A stretch of 64,000 nucleotides of DNA from Butyrivibrio sp. WCD3002 (GCF_000424265.1 NZ_AUJO01000012.1:92494-156493), one strand, 5' to 3'. Numbered from the stretch's first letter, positions 8,618 through 18,141 are shown. Notes: generated by a model not told the origin, from the letters alone. Numbers and translations are program-made.

Positions 8618-9220
8618 TCAGTCTGAAGATGATGAGGATGAAGAAGAGCTTGCTGCATTTTCCCTATCCTTGATCATGTGCTGCAATGTGATAAGAATGG
8701 CAACTACAATCTTTTCATGCTCAGGTCTATAGATATCGATGCAGTACTTATCATGGATTGAAAGCAGCTTCTGAGATATTACTGCAATGATATCACCGTT
8801 ATGATCATACAGTTCAAAATTAAGTCCGATGATGTTGCCCTTGAGCTGCCAGCCAAGTCCCTCAATATTCGTTATGTCCTTTATGATATGGAAGAACTCG
8901 TTTGAAACCTGAAAAGAAGTCCCATCTGCCATTGTCACAAAATGTCTTTCGTGGAGAGTAAAGAATTTCCTTTCAATGTGAGCAACCTGATTTCCTGACG
9001 CATCGGTTATATCTGTCTTATCGTGAATAGAAGGAAATTTCGTCTCGGAATGATATACCACATTTTCGCTGGCATCGGTTATATCGATTTTGTGATGAAG
9101 TGTAAAAACCTTTGATGTTGTAAAAAGTGATTTTGCAGGCTCGCCGAAACGATCCACATTGTTGATATTTGCAGCCTCACCGGCTTCTCTGAATCTGTGT
9201 AGCTTTGAAAATACTCCCAT
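8618..9220 (-). CDS. LURP-one-related (YxjI/Tubby-like) family protein
   Basis: A 200-residue beta-barrel-type protein of the LURP-one/YxjI family. It is made of repeating hairpins with a recurring pattern (KIDITDASENVVYH, KTDITDASGNQVAHIERK, KYCIDIYRPEHEK). The last 12 residues are nearly all serine, an odd low-complexity tail encoded by a TCA/TCT-type run at 8621-8655. The biochemical role of the family in bacteria is not established. The ATG at 9220 follows GGATCGGGGAAGT. Confidence 0.75.
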   Translation of the reverse strand: MGVFSKLHRFREAGEAANINNVDRFGEPAKSLFTTSKVFTLHHKIDITDASENVVYHSETKFPSIHDKTDITDASGNQVAHIERKFFTLHERHFVTMADGTSFQVSNEFFHIIKDITNIEGLGWQLKGNIIGLNFELYDHNGDIIAVISQKLLSIHDKYCIDIYRPEHEKIVVAILITLQHMIKDRENAASSSSSSSSSD

Positions 9221-9346
9221 ACTTCCCCGATCCTTTCTTTTTCACTATTATCGTTATTTTGTAATCTATTTATCCATCTTATCAAAAACAGCGTGTACAC
9301 TTCAATCACAATGCTATTTATATTCAAAATTTTGAAACAAAATGAA

Positions 9347-9380
9347 AGCGCCAAAACCTTCGATTAAAGATTCTGACGCT
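9347..9380 (-). terminator. AGCGCC...GACGCT terminator hairpin
   Basis: AGCGCC and GACGCT form the outer stem and an imperfect CTT/AAG stem lies inside. Reading the minus strand, the right arm is followed by TTTCATTTTG. It lies just after the small gene at 9411. A near-identical hairpin lies at 58004-58038. Confidence 0.6.
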
Positions 9381-9410
9381 CTTCATACAAGTATTCGACT
9401 TCTGATTCTA

Positions 9411-9566
9411 TTAGTATGTGAAAGTTGCACCGAACACAGTTATTTTTCTGTTACTGTAAAAAGGTGAAAGCTTCTCGAGGAACTCATCATGCATTTTGTT
9501 ATATGTTGCATCTCTATGTTCGCTCTTTGTCATCTTTGTCAAATCCTGTACGTCGTGAAATCTCAT
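9411..9566 (-). CDS. small basic protein, unknown function (51 aa)
   Basis: Start at 9566 because AAGGGGGATCC lies immediately upstream of the ATG. Longer frames to 9668 lack this. The product (about 51 residues, MRFHDVQDLTKMTKSEHRD at the front, ending GATFTY) is charged and probably helical in the middle, with no signal peptide, membrane helix or cysteine. I do not recognise the family. It is followed by its own terminator at 9347. Confidence 0.55.
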   Translation of the reverse strand: MRFHDVQDLTKMTKSEHRDATYNKMHDEFLEKLSPFYSNRKITVFGATFTY

Positions 9567-9713
9567 AATGGATCCCCCTTTCATAAGTTTTTCATTGTGC
9601 CACGTGGTTTGTTGTCTGTTTCTGATACTATATATAACACGCAAGAAAAAACAGGCCCTATGATACACTCATAAGGACCTGCTTTACACTGATTTGTCAA
9701 AAAATTGTTGTTT

Positions 9714-9950
9714 TTAGTATGCTTTGTATCCGCATTCTGATTTCTCAGGGCCATCAACACCGGACTCGTAGTGTGCCCTGAATTCCATGTTTATCTCACG
9801 GATTTCCTTAAGTCCATCGATGTAAGGCTGGTACATTTCCGCCAAGCCTCCCATGCAGCCATCGCAGGAGCCGCTTATGTTTCCGATGGACTCTGCAACT
9901 ATCTGCTCACGTTCTTCCTTTGTGGTGTCCTTAATTAAAATCGATTTCAT
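9714..9950 (-). CDS. small conserved protein with CDGC motif (78 aa)
   Basis: A 78-residue cytoplasmic protein with two cysteines in CDGCMGGLAEMY and a third near the C-terminus (SECGYKAY). Similar small proteins are common in Clostridia, and some databases label them as a purine biosynthesis protein without evidence. The cysteines could bind a metal or cluster. The ATG follows GAGGATTAAATA. Function is unknown. Confidence 0.7.
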   Translation of the reverse strand: MKSILIKDTTKEEREQIVAESIGNISGSCDGCMGGLAEMYQPYIDGLKEIREINMEFRAHYESGVDGPEKSECGYKAY

Positions 9951-9970
9951 TATTTAATCCTCATCCTAAA

Positions 9971-10222
9971 TCAAAATAGCTTTCTGCCGATCCAAATACA
10001 GATGCATGCGCCAACTACAGGAACGATCATGCTTCCGATGATGCCTGTTGCAGTAAAACCAATAAGCTTAAACAGGTTATATCCTACGATACTTCCGATC
10101 ACACCAAAAATCATGTTTTTCAGCATTCCTGACTTCTCGCCCATGATCTTGCTGGCGATAAAACCTGCAAGCATTCCCCAAAGCAAACTCAAAAACAAAG
10201 TCATAACAACAAGAATAAACAT
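9971..10222 (-). CDS. GlsB/YeaQ/YmgE family small membrane protein
   Basis: An 83-residue protein with three hydrophobic segments. It carries the family pattern GMLAGFIASKIMGEKSGMLKN, then GVIGSIVGYNLF, and IVPVVGACICIWIGRKL at the end. Known relatives are stress-induced inner-membrane proteins, also called transglycosylase-associated proteins; their mechanism is unclear. I chose the ATG at 10222, preceded by GGAGGGAAAAGGT, over the longer frame to 10309. Confidence 0.82.
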   Translation of the reverse strand: MFILVVMTLFLSLLWGMLAGFIASKIMGEKSGMLKNMIFGVIGSIVGYNLFKLIGFTATGIIGSMIVPVVGACICIWIGRKLF

Positions 10223-10531
10223 ACCTTTTCCCTCCAATGTAACTCTTTTTGGTTTCTCCCAAGCGGTGAGAACCATCATATATGATAGCCCTTTTTCCGT
10301 CAGTAGCAAACCGTTTTCTTTGTTATGTCTTAAGTATATTTTGATTTCATGCTCAGTTACATGCCGGTTGTTGCAATTCCGATAATCATATTTTCATAAA
10401 TTAGGTAAAATAAGAGCCTTCTTCAGCATAATTACTATCTTTGTGATATGATGGTAGCATGTTTTTTTTCGATAATTTCGTAAAAGAAATAAGACATTTT
10501 TCGAAAACAGCGCAGGAGGAACAAGACATCT

Positions 10532-11368
10532 ATGAACATGACAGAAAAAACTTACATCACCGACAAAGGCACAATCCATTACTGGACCTGCGAAACACCT
10601 GAAAAAGACAAGCCTGAACTGGTTTTTCTTCCGGGTCTTACAGCTGACCATAGGCTTTATGAAAAACAGCTTGAGCATTTTGCCGGAAAGTATCGGATAT
10701 TTGTTTGGGATGCGCCGGGACATGCGTCATCATATCCTTTCGAGATGACCTTTAACCTCGAGGACAAAGCAAAATGGCTGGATGAAATTCTGGAACTGGA
10801 AAACTTCAAAGAACCTGTTTTCATCGGGCAATCCATGGGCGGATATCTCAGCCAGGCGTATGCTCAGCTTTTCCCTGATAAAATGAAAGGCTTCATATCC
10901 ATAGATTCAGCACCCTTGGGAAAAGGTTACTACAGAGCATGGGAACTGTGGGTTCTTTTCCGAATGGAGCCAGTTTATCTAAAATATCCCTGGAAGCTTC
11001 TGCTTAAGCAGGGATCAGACGGTGTTGCGACATCCGATTACGGACGCTCTTTAATGCGCAGTATGATGATGACTTATGACGGTGACCAGCCAAGATATGC
11101 TCTTTTGGCGGGCCAGGGCTATAGAATTGTGGCTGAGGCTATATCAGCAGATCTGCCCTATGAGCTAAAATGCCCCACCCAGCTTATCTGCGGCACCAAG
11201 GACCAGGCAGGTTACTGCAAAAGATACAACAAGGCATGGCATAAAAAGACCGGCCTCCCCATCACATGGATAGAAGGAGCCGGTCATAATTCCAACACTG
11301 ATGCACCTGATGAAATCAACAAACTCATATCAGATTTTGTAGAAAAGCTTGATGCTTCGAAGCCATAA
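10532..11368 (+). CDS. alpha/beta hydrolase
   Basis: A 278-residue alpha/beta-hydrolase fold protein. The oxyanion region is VFLPGLTADHRLY. The nucleophile elbow is GQSMGGYLSQ (Ser about 93). The acid is near CGTKDQAGY, and the catalytic His is in IEGAGHNSNTDAPDE. No signal peptide, so it is cytoplasmic. AGGAGG lies 12 bases before the first ATG; a second ATG two codons later is nearer. The substrate cannot be predicted; family members include esterases, lactonases and haloperoxidase-like enzymes. It is a single gene. Confidence 0.85.
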   Translation: MNMTEKTYITDKGTIHYWTCETPEKDKPELVFLPGLTADHRLYEKQLEHFAGKYRIFVWDAPGHASSYPFEMTFNLEDKAKWLDEILELENFKEPVFIGQSMGGYLSQAYAQLFPDKMKGFISIDSAPLGKGYYRAWELWVLFRMEPVYLKYPWKLLLKQGSDGVATSDYGRSLMRSMMMTYDGDQPRYALLAGQGYRIVAEAISADLPYELKCPTQLICGTKDQAGYCKRYNKAWHKKTGLPITWIEGAGHNSNTDAPDEINKLISDFVEKLDASKP

Positions 11369-11406
11369 GCATAACGCCACTTCGTTTTAAAATTGTAGCA
11401 CGATTA

Positions 11407-14238
11407 TCACTTTTTCTTCTTACCAAACAGATAAGCCACAAGGCCGACGAGAGCTGCAGTGCCTGCTATGATGCCGGCCACTGCGCCGCCGCTAAGGCAA
11501 CCTGCGCCTTTAGTACCGGCATCACTCTGAGAACTGCTGCCTGCTTCACCAGCAGTAGTTCCTTCCTCCTTGTCGTTGCCCTTATCACCTGTAACAGTGC
11601 TATCATCGCTATTATCAGCAGCAACAATACTGTCGTCTCCCTTAACAAGCACCAGGGCGGAAATGCCATCAACGCTCACACTGCCGCTTACTTTGCCAAG
11701 AGACTCAACGCCGGCTTTTATGTCTTTTACGCAAACATCCCATTCACCCTCGGGAAGCTCTACTGTGGTCTCTTCAGGATTGGGATTAAACACAAGGAAG
11801 ATGCCTTCTGCATTCTCACCTGTAACACCCTTATCAGCGTTATCCATAGAGAAAGCGACTACATTTTTATCAAGTCCCTCTACAGGCACAACGCGCTTTG
11901 CAACTTCGTCAGCGCTTGTGAGTCTTAAAAGACCATGCTCTTTTCTAAAGGCAATAAGTCCCTTATAAAAATCAAGATTAGCCTTGTATTCCGGATCGTC
12001 CAAGGTCTCCCACTTGATGCAGTTTATCTCATCTCCGGAGCTGTAACTGTTTTCATCAAAGGTTCCGTCCTCTTTCACTTTCGTTCTGAGAATCTCTTCA
12101 CCTGCCTGCATGAAAGGAATTCCCTCCGCAGTCATATAGAAAGCTGCTGCCAGATTGCTCATCTTAATCCATGAAGCTCTGTCCAAATCCTTCCTTGCAA
12201 CGGCGATTCTGTCAAACAAAGTGTTGTTGTCGTGGCAGGATGTGTACTGCACAATCTGCGTAGGCTCTTTGCTCCAGCTCTCGGCAGCCATAAAGGAAGT
12301 AGTCATCTGGCGCTCTTTTCCCTTTGAACCGGAAGCCCAGCCTGTCTCAGCAGAATTGAAAACGCTACCCTTTAAGCCATCACGAATATTGTCATTAAAA
12401 TATGCAAATCCCGGAGTTCTTCCCGAAGCCTGCTGCGTAGCAAGAACCACATCATCCTTGGTTACATCTGTGTTCATGCTCCAGCCTTCGCCGTAGAAAA
12501 TCACATCGGGATGTGTCTTGTGAACCTCAGTCACGATCTCATTTATCGTATCCACATCAAGAAGTCCCACAAGGTCAAATCGGAAGCCGTCGATGTGGTA
12601 CTCATCTGCCCAGTAGCGAACAGAATCCACAATATATTTTCTAACCATGGAACGCTCGGAAGCTGTGTCGTTGCCACAGCCTGAACCATTTGAATAAGTG
12701 CCGTCATCATTTATTCTGGAAAAATATCCCGGAACAAGTCTGTTCACGCAGAAATCTTTTCCGCTGTAAACATGGTTGTAAACAACGTCCATTACTATGG
12801 AGAGGCCGTTATCATGGAGTGCCTTAACCATCTCTTTTGCCTCTGCCACGCGAACCTCGCCGTGATAAGGGTCAGTTGAATAAGAACCCTCAGGTACGTT
12901 GAAATTCACAGGATCATAGCCCCAGTTGAACTGATCGGAAGTAGGTGAATTCTCATCAACAGAACCAAAATCATAAAAAGGAAGGATGTGCACATGTGTC
13001 ACGCCAAGGTCCTTTATATAGTCAATTCCTGTGCTGCTGCCGCCTGCAGTCTTTGTTCCTGTTTTGGAAAAAGCTGTATATTTTCCCGCATCACCGATTC
13101 CGCCGGCCTCGTTAACAGAAAAATCCCTTACATGAAGCTCATAGATAACTGCATCTGTGATGTTCTCTCCTGCGTGGGGATTCTTATCGCTATCCCATCC
13201 TTCAGGATTTGTGGCTTCAAGATCTACAACCATTGCTCTTTTGCCGTTGACGCCCGTTGTCCTTGCATAAGGGTCGCAGGCCTCTACATTAAGCCCATCG
13301 ATAACAGCAGTAAAGGTGTAGTAAGTTCCTGCTTTATCTCCTGAAACCTCGGCTACCCAGGTGCCATTAGCATCTGAAGTCATCTCGATTTTCTCTGTGA
13401 GATTATCCTCCCAGGGATCTCCGGACTCATACAGATTCAGGAAAACTGTCTCAGCTGTAGGTGCCCAAACTCTGAAAGCAGTCTTGTCCTTACTGTAAAC
13501 AGCGCCAAGATCATCACCTTCATAGGTGAACTTTTCCTCAAACTCAGGTGTTGAATAAACGATTGGCATGTTGATCTGATACTCCTCATCCTCAAAACCA
13601 ACTCTATAATTCCTGTTAACATCCAGTTCTTCCGAAATAGTCAGATCATAGTAAAACTCACTCTCGGAAGCCTTCTCTTTTAATGCAACTTCAGTAACTT
13701 CAATCTCGCCCTGTCTTCCTATCACATAAAAAGACTTCTCCTGATCGGCATCAAGCTCTCCTGTAAAAAGTACTGTAACCGTATTTTTTCCATCATAATT
13801 TGCACTCTTTAATTTTGTCCCCGTCACAACATCATCTCCATATTCTTTAACTGCGCCTTCTACGCCTGATTCAACGTAGGCATGTACTGTTCCTGATATA
13901 ACCTCTGAAATGTCAATGTACTGATCCTGCTCGATGTCTTTCGTCCAGTCCTCTGTCCTGACGATAAAACCGACTCTCGTAGCTCCCGCAGGTACAGTCA
14001 TGGTCGCAACCATTTCTCCGTCCTCTTCTTCAAGAGGATAACCTGCTCCTTCGCCGCCATCAGGCCAAAGCCATACATCCCATAGTTCGTAGTCCCCATC
14101 CTCCCTATGATAATGCAGTTTCAGTGTGACCCCCTCATCCGCTCTTACCTGCATGGATACTCCTAAATCCGACAGGAAAAGCATTGCTGCCATGACAAAA
14201 GCCATGACAAAAGTGATACCTCTTTTTGCTCTTTTCAC
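11407..14238 (-). CDS. pulA: type I pullulanase, cell-surface anchored
   Basis: Hydrolyses alpha-1,6 branches of pullulan, starch or glycogen outside the cell. After a signal peptide come beta-rich modules (a CBM41/CBM48-like N-terminal part) and then the GH13 barrel. The hallmark FNWGYDP lies near residue 435, with YNHVYSG, GFRFDLVG (nucleophile Asp), FYGEGW (acid Glu) and SCHDNNTLFD. The tail is a Ser/Asp/Gly linker, one membrane helix (GIIAGTAALVGLVAYLF) and KKKK, which anchors it. I chose the GTG at 14238, 5 bases after GGGAGG, over the ATG at 14292. The GTG leaves a clean signal peptide and puts the operator at 14271 upstream of the gene. Confidence 0.9.
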   Translation of the reverse strand: MKRAKRGITFVMAFVMAAMLFLSDLGVSMQVRADEGVTLKLHYHREDGDYELWDVWLWPDGGEGAGYPLEEEDGEMVATMTVPAGATRVGFIVRTEDWTKDIEQDQYIDISEVISGTVHAYVESGVEGAVKEYGDDVVTGTKLKSANYDGKNTVTVLFTGELDADQEKSFYVIGRQGEIEVTEVALKEKASESEFYYDLTISEELDVNRNYRVGFEDEEYQINMPIVYSTPEFEEKFTYEGDDLGAVYSKDKTAFRVWAPTAETVFLNLYESGDPWEDNLTEKIEMTSDANGTWVAEVSGDKAGTYYTFTAVIDGLNVEACDPYARTTGVNGKRAMVVDLEATNPEGWDSDKNPHAGENITDAVIYELHVRDFSVNEAGGIGDAGKYTAFSKTGTKTAGGSSTGIDYIKDLGVTHVHILPFYDFGSVDENSPTSDQFNWGYDPVNFNVPEGSYSTDPYHGEVRVAEAKEMVKALHDNGLSIVMDVVYNHVYSGKDFCVNRLVPGYFSRINDDGTYSNGSGCGNDTASERSMVRKYIVDSVRYWADEYHIDGFRFDLVGLLDVDTINEIVTEVHKTHPDVIFYGEGWSMNTDVTKDDVVLATQQASGRTPGFAYFNDNIRDGLKGSVFNSAETGWASGSKGKERQMTTSFMAAESWSKEPTQIVQYTSCHDNNTLFDRIAVARKDLDRASWIKMSNLAAAFYMTAEGIPFMQAGEEILRTKVKEDGTFDENSYSSGDEINCIKWETLDDPEYKANLDFYKGLIAFRKEHGLLRLTSADEVAKRVVPVEGLDKNVVAFSMDNADKGVTGENAEGIFLVFNPNPEETTVELPEGEWDVCVKDIKAGVESLGKVSGSVSVDGISALVLVKGDDSIVAADNSDDSTVTGDKGNDKEEGTTAGEAGSSSQSDAGTKGAGCLSGGAVAGIIAGTAALVGLVAYLFGKKKK

Positions 14239-14270
14239 CTCGACCTCCCAAGTAGTAATTATTTGATTAA

Positions 14271-14282
14271 GAAAACGTTTTC
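14271..14282. promoter_or_regulatory. LacI/CcpA-type operator before the pullulanase
   Basis: GAAAACGTTTTC is a perfect 12-bp palindrome centred on CG, about 33 bases upstream of the GTG start. It matches the shape of LacI-family operators (MalR type, catabolite-responsive elements). It suggests control by maltodextrin or glucose availability. Confidence 0.6.
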
Positions 14283-14324
14283 CATAAGGCAAATTCTACT
14301 ACATAGGTTTTTATTCGTAAAGAG

Positions 14325-14354
14325 AAAAATGGTCGCCGGATGGCAACCATTTTT
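14325..14354. terminator. bidirectional terminator hairpin
   Basis: AAAAATGGT and ACCATTTTT arms with an inner GCC/GGC stem. It lies between the pullulanase start and the end of the decayed acetyltransferase, and ends minus-strand transcription of the latter. Confidence 0.7.
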
Positions 14355-14367
14355 AAATTGTTTTATT

Positions 14368-14572
14368 CTAATAAAGCTCTTTCAGGAAAAATCTATTCAT
14401 TGTGGCGTGAACCACTTCCTCTGGTTTCTCGATTTCGTTGTAGCCGCATTTTTCATAAAGATGAATAGCTACCGTCAGATTATTGTGCATGCTTTTTCAA
14501 GTTATCTCTTATTATCTCTGCAAGAGCCAGGTCATATTCCGGCGTAAGTGTAGTAATCTTCAAGTTTTCCAT
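14368..14572 (-). pseudogene. GNAT acetyltransferase remnant with internal deletion
   Basis: From the ATG at 14572 the frame reads about 29 residues of a typical GNAT start (LKITTLTPEYDLALAEIIRD), then stops. A shifted frame continues at once with a typical GNAT C-terminus (AIHLYEKCGYNEIEKPEEVV) and ends at 14368. About 90-100 codons of the middle are missing, so the acetyl-CoA site is lost. This is a deletion scar and not a working gene. Confidence 0.7.
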
Positions 14573-14587
14573 TTTTGTTTTGTCCTT

Positions 14588-16474
14588 TTACCACGTGCTA
14601 AGATACAGGCATTCTTCAGATAAAGTGTGGAACACCACTTCCTCCGTGGTTCCATCGTCCCTTGTCAGCGTTCCTATAAGCATCCTGTCAGAATTAAAGC
14701 CCTGCTCAAATTTAAGATTCTTAATCATTCCATCTCTGCAGAAAAATCCTTCTGTCTCCACGACCTGATCCTCACCATCGGCGTTAGGATCTGCATAATA
14801 GGGAACATCCATAAGCTCTCTGCCGTTCACAGACACGTGAAGTATTTCATCATCAAGTAGGATTGTCACATCTGCAAAATATCCCGCACCTGTAAAGTAT
14901 TCTCCTGTTATGGACTGGGTCCAGTAATAGGGCACGTCGCGTTCTTCGCCAAGATTATTGTCTGTTTTTTTACCTGAAGAAGTTTCTGCCACTTTCTTAG
15001 TCCAGGTGTCCGACAGCTTAACAGCAGAAGCGGGAGCACTAACCACGCACCCTTCAGGGAAACTTGGTTCTTTTTCTTCCGGGCCGTAATAATCCGGAAT
15101 ATCACCGGTGAATACAGCATTCTTTAGACCCTCGCATTTTTTAAATGCTCCTTCTCCTATGCTGCACATATCTTTTCCGAAAGTGACCTTGGTTATAAGA
15201 GGGCAGTCCAAAAATGCATTCTCTCCTACGCTGGTCATTTTTTCAGGGAAAACAAGCTCCCCTGCAATAGAAGAACAGCCGCCGAAAGCATATCTTTTTA
15301 TATGCTTGAGATTTTCAGGGAACGCGCTTATAGAAGTGAATCCTTTGCAGTCTCCAAAGCTTCCGCGGCCGATAGACTCAAGCCCTGCAGGAAGCACCAG
15401 CTCTCCCGTAAATCCTGTGGCAGTAAAAGCATCATCGCCGATTACAACAAGCGCTGATGGAAGATGCAACTCCCCTGTCATTCCTTTGCAATACATAAAA
15501 GCATTGTCGTTAATATATTCGAGCCTATCCGGAAGTTTAAGTGAAGTAAATCCCTCACAGCTCTGGAATGCCGACGAATCAATTAATGTCACGGAGTCAG
15601 GGATTACAAGATCACCTTTTAAATTCTTACAGGTAAGAGCATAAATTCCGATATATTCAAGGCCTTCCGGAAGTGTCAGTGTCCCGTCGAAACCATCATC
15701 CACAAAGGCATGCATGGCAATGGTTTTCACTCCCTCAGGTATCACAAGGTCACCCTTAAAATTCTTACAGCTTGAAAAAGAAGCCGTTTGAATTTCTGTC
15801 AGATTTTTGGAAAGAGTAAGGGTTCCATCGAATCCGCACTCAGCAAAAGCATAGTCGCCAATAAAAGTAACTGAGTCAGGAATTACCAAATCTCCCACCA
15901 GATTCTCGCACCTGTTGAAGGCGCAGCGCTCAATCCTTTCCAGGCCATCCGGAAAGACAATACCACAGTTCAAACCACTCATGCCTTCAAAGGTCTCTAC
16001 GCCTATGTTTTTCAATGATTTGGGAATACTGAGCCCGGAGAAACCGGTACACCTTGTAAACGCATAGTCCCCGACAGTTTCAACTCCATCCGGAATCTTC
16101 AGTTCACCTGTCAGTCCATCGCATCCATAAAAAGCAAACTCACCTATAGACTTAAGGCTTTCCGGCAAAACCAGCTCGCCCTTGAGGCTGCTGTTAGAAT
16201 AAAAAGCGAGAGCTGCAACCGACGTTATACCCTCGCCGATCACAAGTTTTTCAATCTTATAATCAGACCACATGAATTTCTCAGGAACCACCATTTCACC
16301 GGTTCCCGAAATAGTCATGGTCTTTTCTTTTTTATCATACTTCCAGGTTATGTTATCGCCGCATGTGCCTTCAGCATTTTTCCCGCCGGCATCACCACCA
16401 AAATTTTTAATACCGCAGCCAAATAGTCCAAAAGCCATAACGACCCCCACGATTAAAAGCAGTGTTTTCTTCAT
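14588..16474 (-). CDS. BspA-type leucine-rich repeat surface lipoprotein
   Basis: A 628-residue lipoprotein. The start is the ATG at 16474 (GAGGGAACTGAAC upstream). The signal peptide ends in the lipobox LFGC (Cys20). An entry segment (ITWKYDKKEKTMTISGTGEM) is followed by about 17 LRR_5 repeats of 22-24 residues with the pattern LVIPDSVTFIGDYAFAECGF. A C-terminal domain of about 130 residues has no match I know. Such proteins are displayed on the cell surface and bind host or environmental ligands. Single gene; a related secreted LRR protein is at 58862. Confidence 0.87.
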   Translation of the reverse strand: MKKTLLLIVGVVMAFGLFGCGIKNFGGDAGGKNAEGTCGDNITWKYDKKEKTMTISGTGEMVVPEKFMWSDYKIEKLVIGEGITSVAALAFYSNSSLKGELVLPESLKSIGEFAFYGCDGLTGELKIPDGVETVGDYAFTRCTGFSGLSIPKSLKNIGVETFEGMSGLNCGIVFPDGLERIERCAFNRCENLVGDLVIPDSVTFIGDYAFAECGFDGTLTLSKNLTEIQTASFSSCKNFKGDLVIPEGVKTIAMHAFVDDGFDGTLTLPEGLEYIGIYALTCKNLKGDLVIPDSVTLIDSSAFQSCEGFTSLKLPDRLEYINDNAFMYCKGMTGELHLPSALVVIGDDAFTATGFTGELVLPAGLESIGRGSFGDCKGFTSISAFPENLKHIKRYAFGGCSSIAGELVFPEKMTSVGENAFLDCPLITKVTFGKDMCSIGEGAFKKCEGLKNAVFTGDIPDYYGPEEKEPSFPEGCVVSAPASAVKLSDTWTKKVAETSSGKKTDNNLGEERDVPYYWTQSITGEYFTGAGYFADVTILLDDEILHVSVNGRELMDVPYYADPNADGEDQVVETEGFFCRDGMIKNLKFEQGFNSDRMLIGTLTRDDGTTEEVVFHTLSEECLYLSTW

Positions 16475-16692
16475 GTTCAGTTCCCTCATAAAAAAACGTA
16501 TATTTATATACTCAAACATGATCAACTATCTGTCTCAATTATCATAACATCAAACCGCAAAGAGATGTTCAAGTCATTTTTCCTTTTTTTAATTTCTTAA
16601 AAAAGGGCCCTGTACTTTTAAAAAAGAAGCAGTATACTACAGAAAACAAAATATGGCTCCCGAAGCGGCGCCGGATTAGGGGGATATTCAAA

Positions 16693-17619
16693 ATGAAAAA
16701 AGTAAGTGAATTTGTTGGAAAGTATATGGCAGTGATTGTTCTTGTGGTTGCTGCACTTGCACTATTTGTGCCGGGATCATGTCTATGGATACAGACATCA
16801 TGGATCAACTACCTTCTGATGGTAGTAATGTTTGGAATGGGTCTTACACTAAAGTTTGAAGACTTCGCAATAGTATTTAAAAGCCCAAAAGACATCATCA
16901 TCGGCTGCATTGCTCAGTTTACGATCATGCCTCTTTTGGCATTTGCACTTGGAAAAATATTTGGACTTGAGGCAGGTCTCCTTGCCGGCGTAATCCTGGT
17001 TGGAACTTGTCCCGGCGGAACAGCCAGTAACGTCATGACATACCTTAGCAAAGGTGATGTGGCACTCTCTGTTGGAATGACAAGTGTAAATACGCTGCTT
17101 GCTCCTTTCCTTACGCCTTTCATCACTTATCTTCTGCTGAAAACAACTGTAACTGTGGACATGATAAGCATGTTCGTCTCAATCATCAAAGTGGTCATCG
17201 TTCCCATAGCTCTGGGTTTTATCATTAACAAATTCTGGGGAAAATATACAGAAAAAGTATCCGAAGTACTGCCACTGATTTCAGTTACAGCCATCACTCT
17301 CATCGTAGCTGCGGTAGTTTCTCATAACTCAGAACGAATTTTGGAAACAGGTGCTATCGTGTTTGTTGTGGTCATCCTTCATAACCTTCTTGGCTATGCT
17401 GTTGGCTTTATCCTTGGAAAAATCCTTGGTCTTCCCATGACAAGGAAAAAAGCTCTCGCCATCGAGATCGGCATGCAGAATTCCGGCCTTGCAACATCCC
17501 TTGCAGGCACAGCCTTCCCTGACCTTGCAATGGCCACAGTTCCCGGCGCTATCTTCTCAGTGTGGCACAATATATCAGGTGCACTACTAGCTAATATTTT
17601 TAGAAGAATAGAAGAATAA
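16693..17619 (+). CDS. BASS-family transporter (bile acid:Na+ symporter family)
   Basis: A 308-residue protein with 9-10 hydrophobic helices. It has the family motifs GTCPGGTASNVMTYLSKGDVALSV and the late conserved IEIGMQNSGLATSLA and PGAIFSVWHNISGALLA. Bacterial BASS/YocS/PanS proteins import organic anions with sodium; substrates include ketopantoate, pyruvate-like acids and bile acids. The substrate here is unknown. GGGGGATATTCAAA precedes the ATG. It ends at a bidirectional terminator shared with yccF. Confidence 0.87.
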   Translation: MKKVSEFVGKYMAVIVLVVAALALFVPGSCLWIQTSWINYLLMVVMFGMGLTLKFEDFAIVFKSPKDIIIGCIAQFTIMPLLAFALGKIFGLEAGLLAGVILVGTCPGGTASNVMTYLSKGDVALSVGMTSVNTLLAPFLTPFITYLLLKTTVTVDMISMFVSIIKVVIVPIALGFIINKFWGKYTEKVSEVLPLISVTAITLIVAAVVSHNSERILETGAIVFVVVILHNLLGYAVGFILGKILGLPMTRKKALAIEIGMQNSGLATSLAGTAFPDLAMATVPGAIFSVWHNISGALLANIFRRIEE

Positions 17620-17625
17620 TATTAA

Positions 17626-17666
17626 AAACGGTCAGTGACTGAAATCATTCAAATCACTAACCGTTT
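17626..17666. terminator. bidirectional terminator between BASS and YccF genes
   Basis: AAACGGT and ACCGTTT outer arms with an AGTGA/TCACT inner stem. A-run on one side and ATTTTTA on the other. Serves both convergent genes. Confidence 0.75.
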
Positions 17667-17670
17667 ATTT

Positions 17671-18036
17671 TTACTTCTTCACCACTCTAGCGCCAAAGGG
17701 AAACAGTGCAAGTCTCGCGATCTTGAAATACTGCTTACCAAAGGGAATTCCTACGATCGTAATACATAAGACAATACCAATCAAAGCATTTCCAAGTGCC
17801 AGCTCAAGTCCTGAAACGAGCATCCACACTAAATTCAGCAGAAATGACCCTGCTCCACCTTCGTCAACTATCTCTTTCCCAAATGGACAAAGGGAAATCG
17901 TTGAAAGCTTAAAGCACTGTAAACCTATCGGAATTCCTATCACAGTAATGCACCAAAAAATGCCGGCAAGCCACCAGCCAAGTGCACTGAAAAATCCTCC
18001 AAACAATATCCATAGCAAATTACCTAGAAACCTCAT
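17671..18036 (-). CDS. YccF domain-containing inner-membrane protein
   Basis: A 121-residue protein made of two copies of the YccF (DUF307) unit. Each has a hydrophobic helix, a GIP-G motif (ITVIGIPIGLQCFKL; ITIVGIPFGKQYFKIA) and a PFG turn (LCPFGKEIV; LFPFGARVV). The family has no defined biochemical function. GGAGGGTGAGGT precedes the ATG. Confidence 0.85.
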   Translation of the reverse strand: MRFLGNLLWILFGGFFSALGWWLAGIFWCITVIGIPIGLQCFKLSTISLCPFGKEIVDEGGAGSFLLNLVWMLVSGLELALGNALIGIVLCITIVGIPFGKQYFKIARLALFPFGARVVKK

Positions 18037-18141
18037 ACCTCACCCTCCAAGAAAAATATTAGTCTACTGCATAATTATACTGTATTTTGCAAATTATATC
18101 TTTCATATTTTTTCAACATTAACGCATGAATCAAAATTTCA

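Noticed and set aside
11570..11968. Plus-strand frames under the pullulanase
   Set aside because: Shadows of a strong GH13 gene, Ser/Thr/Leu-rich with no ribosome site or family pattern.
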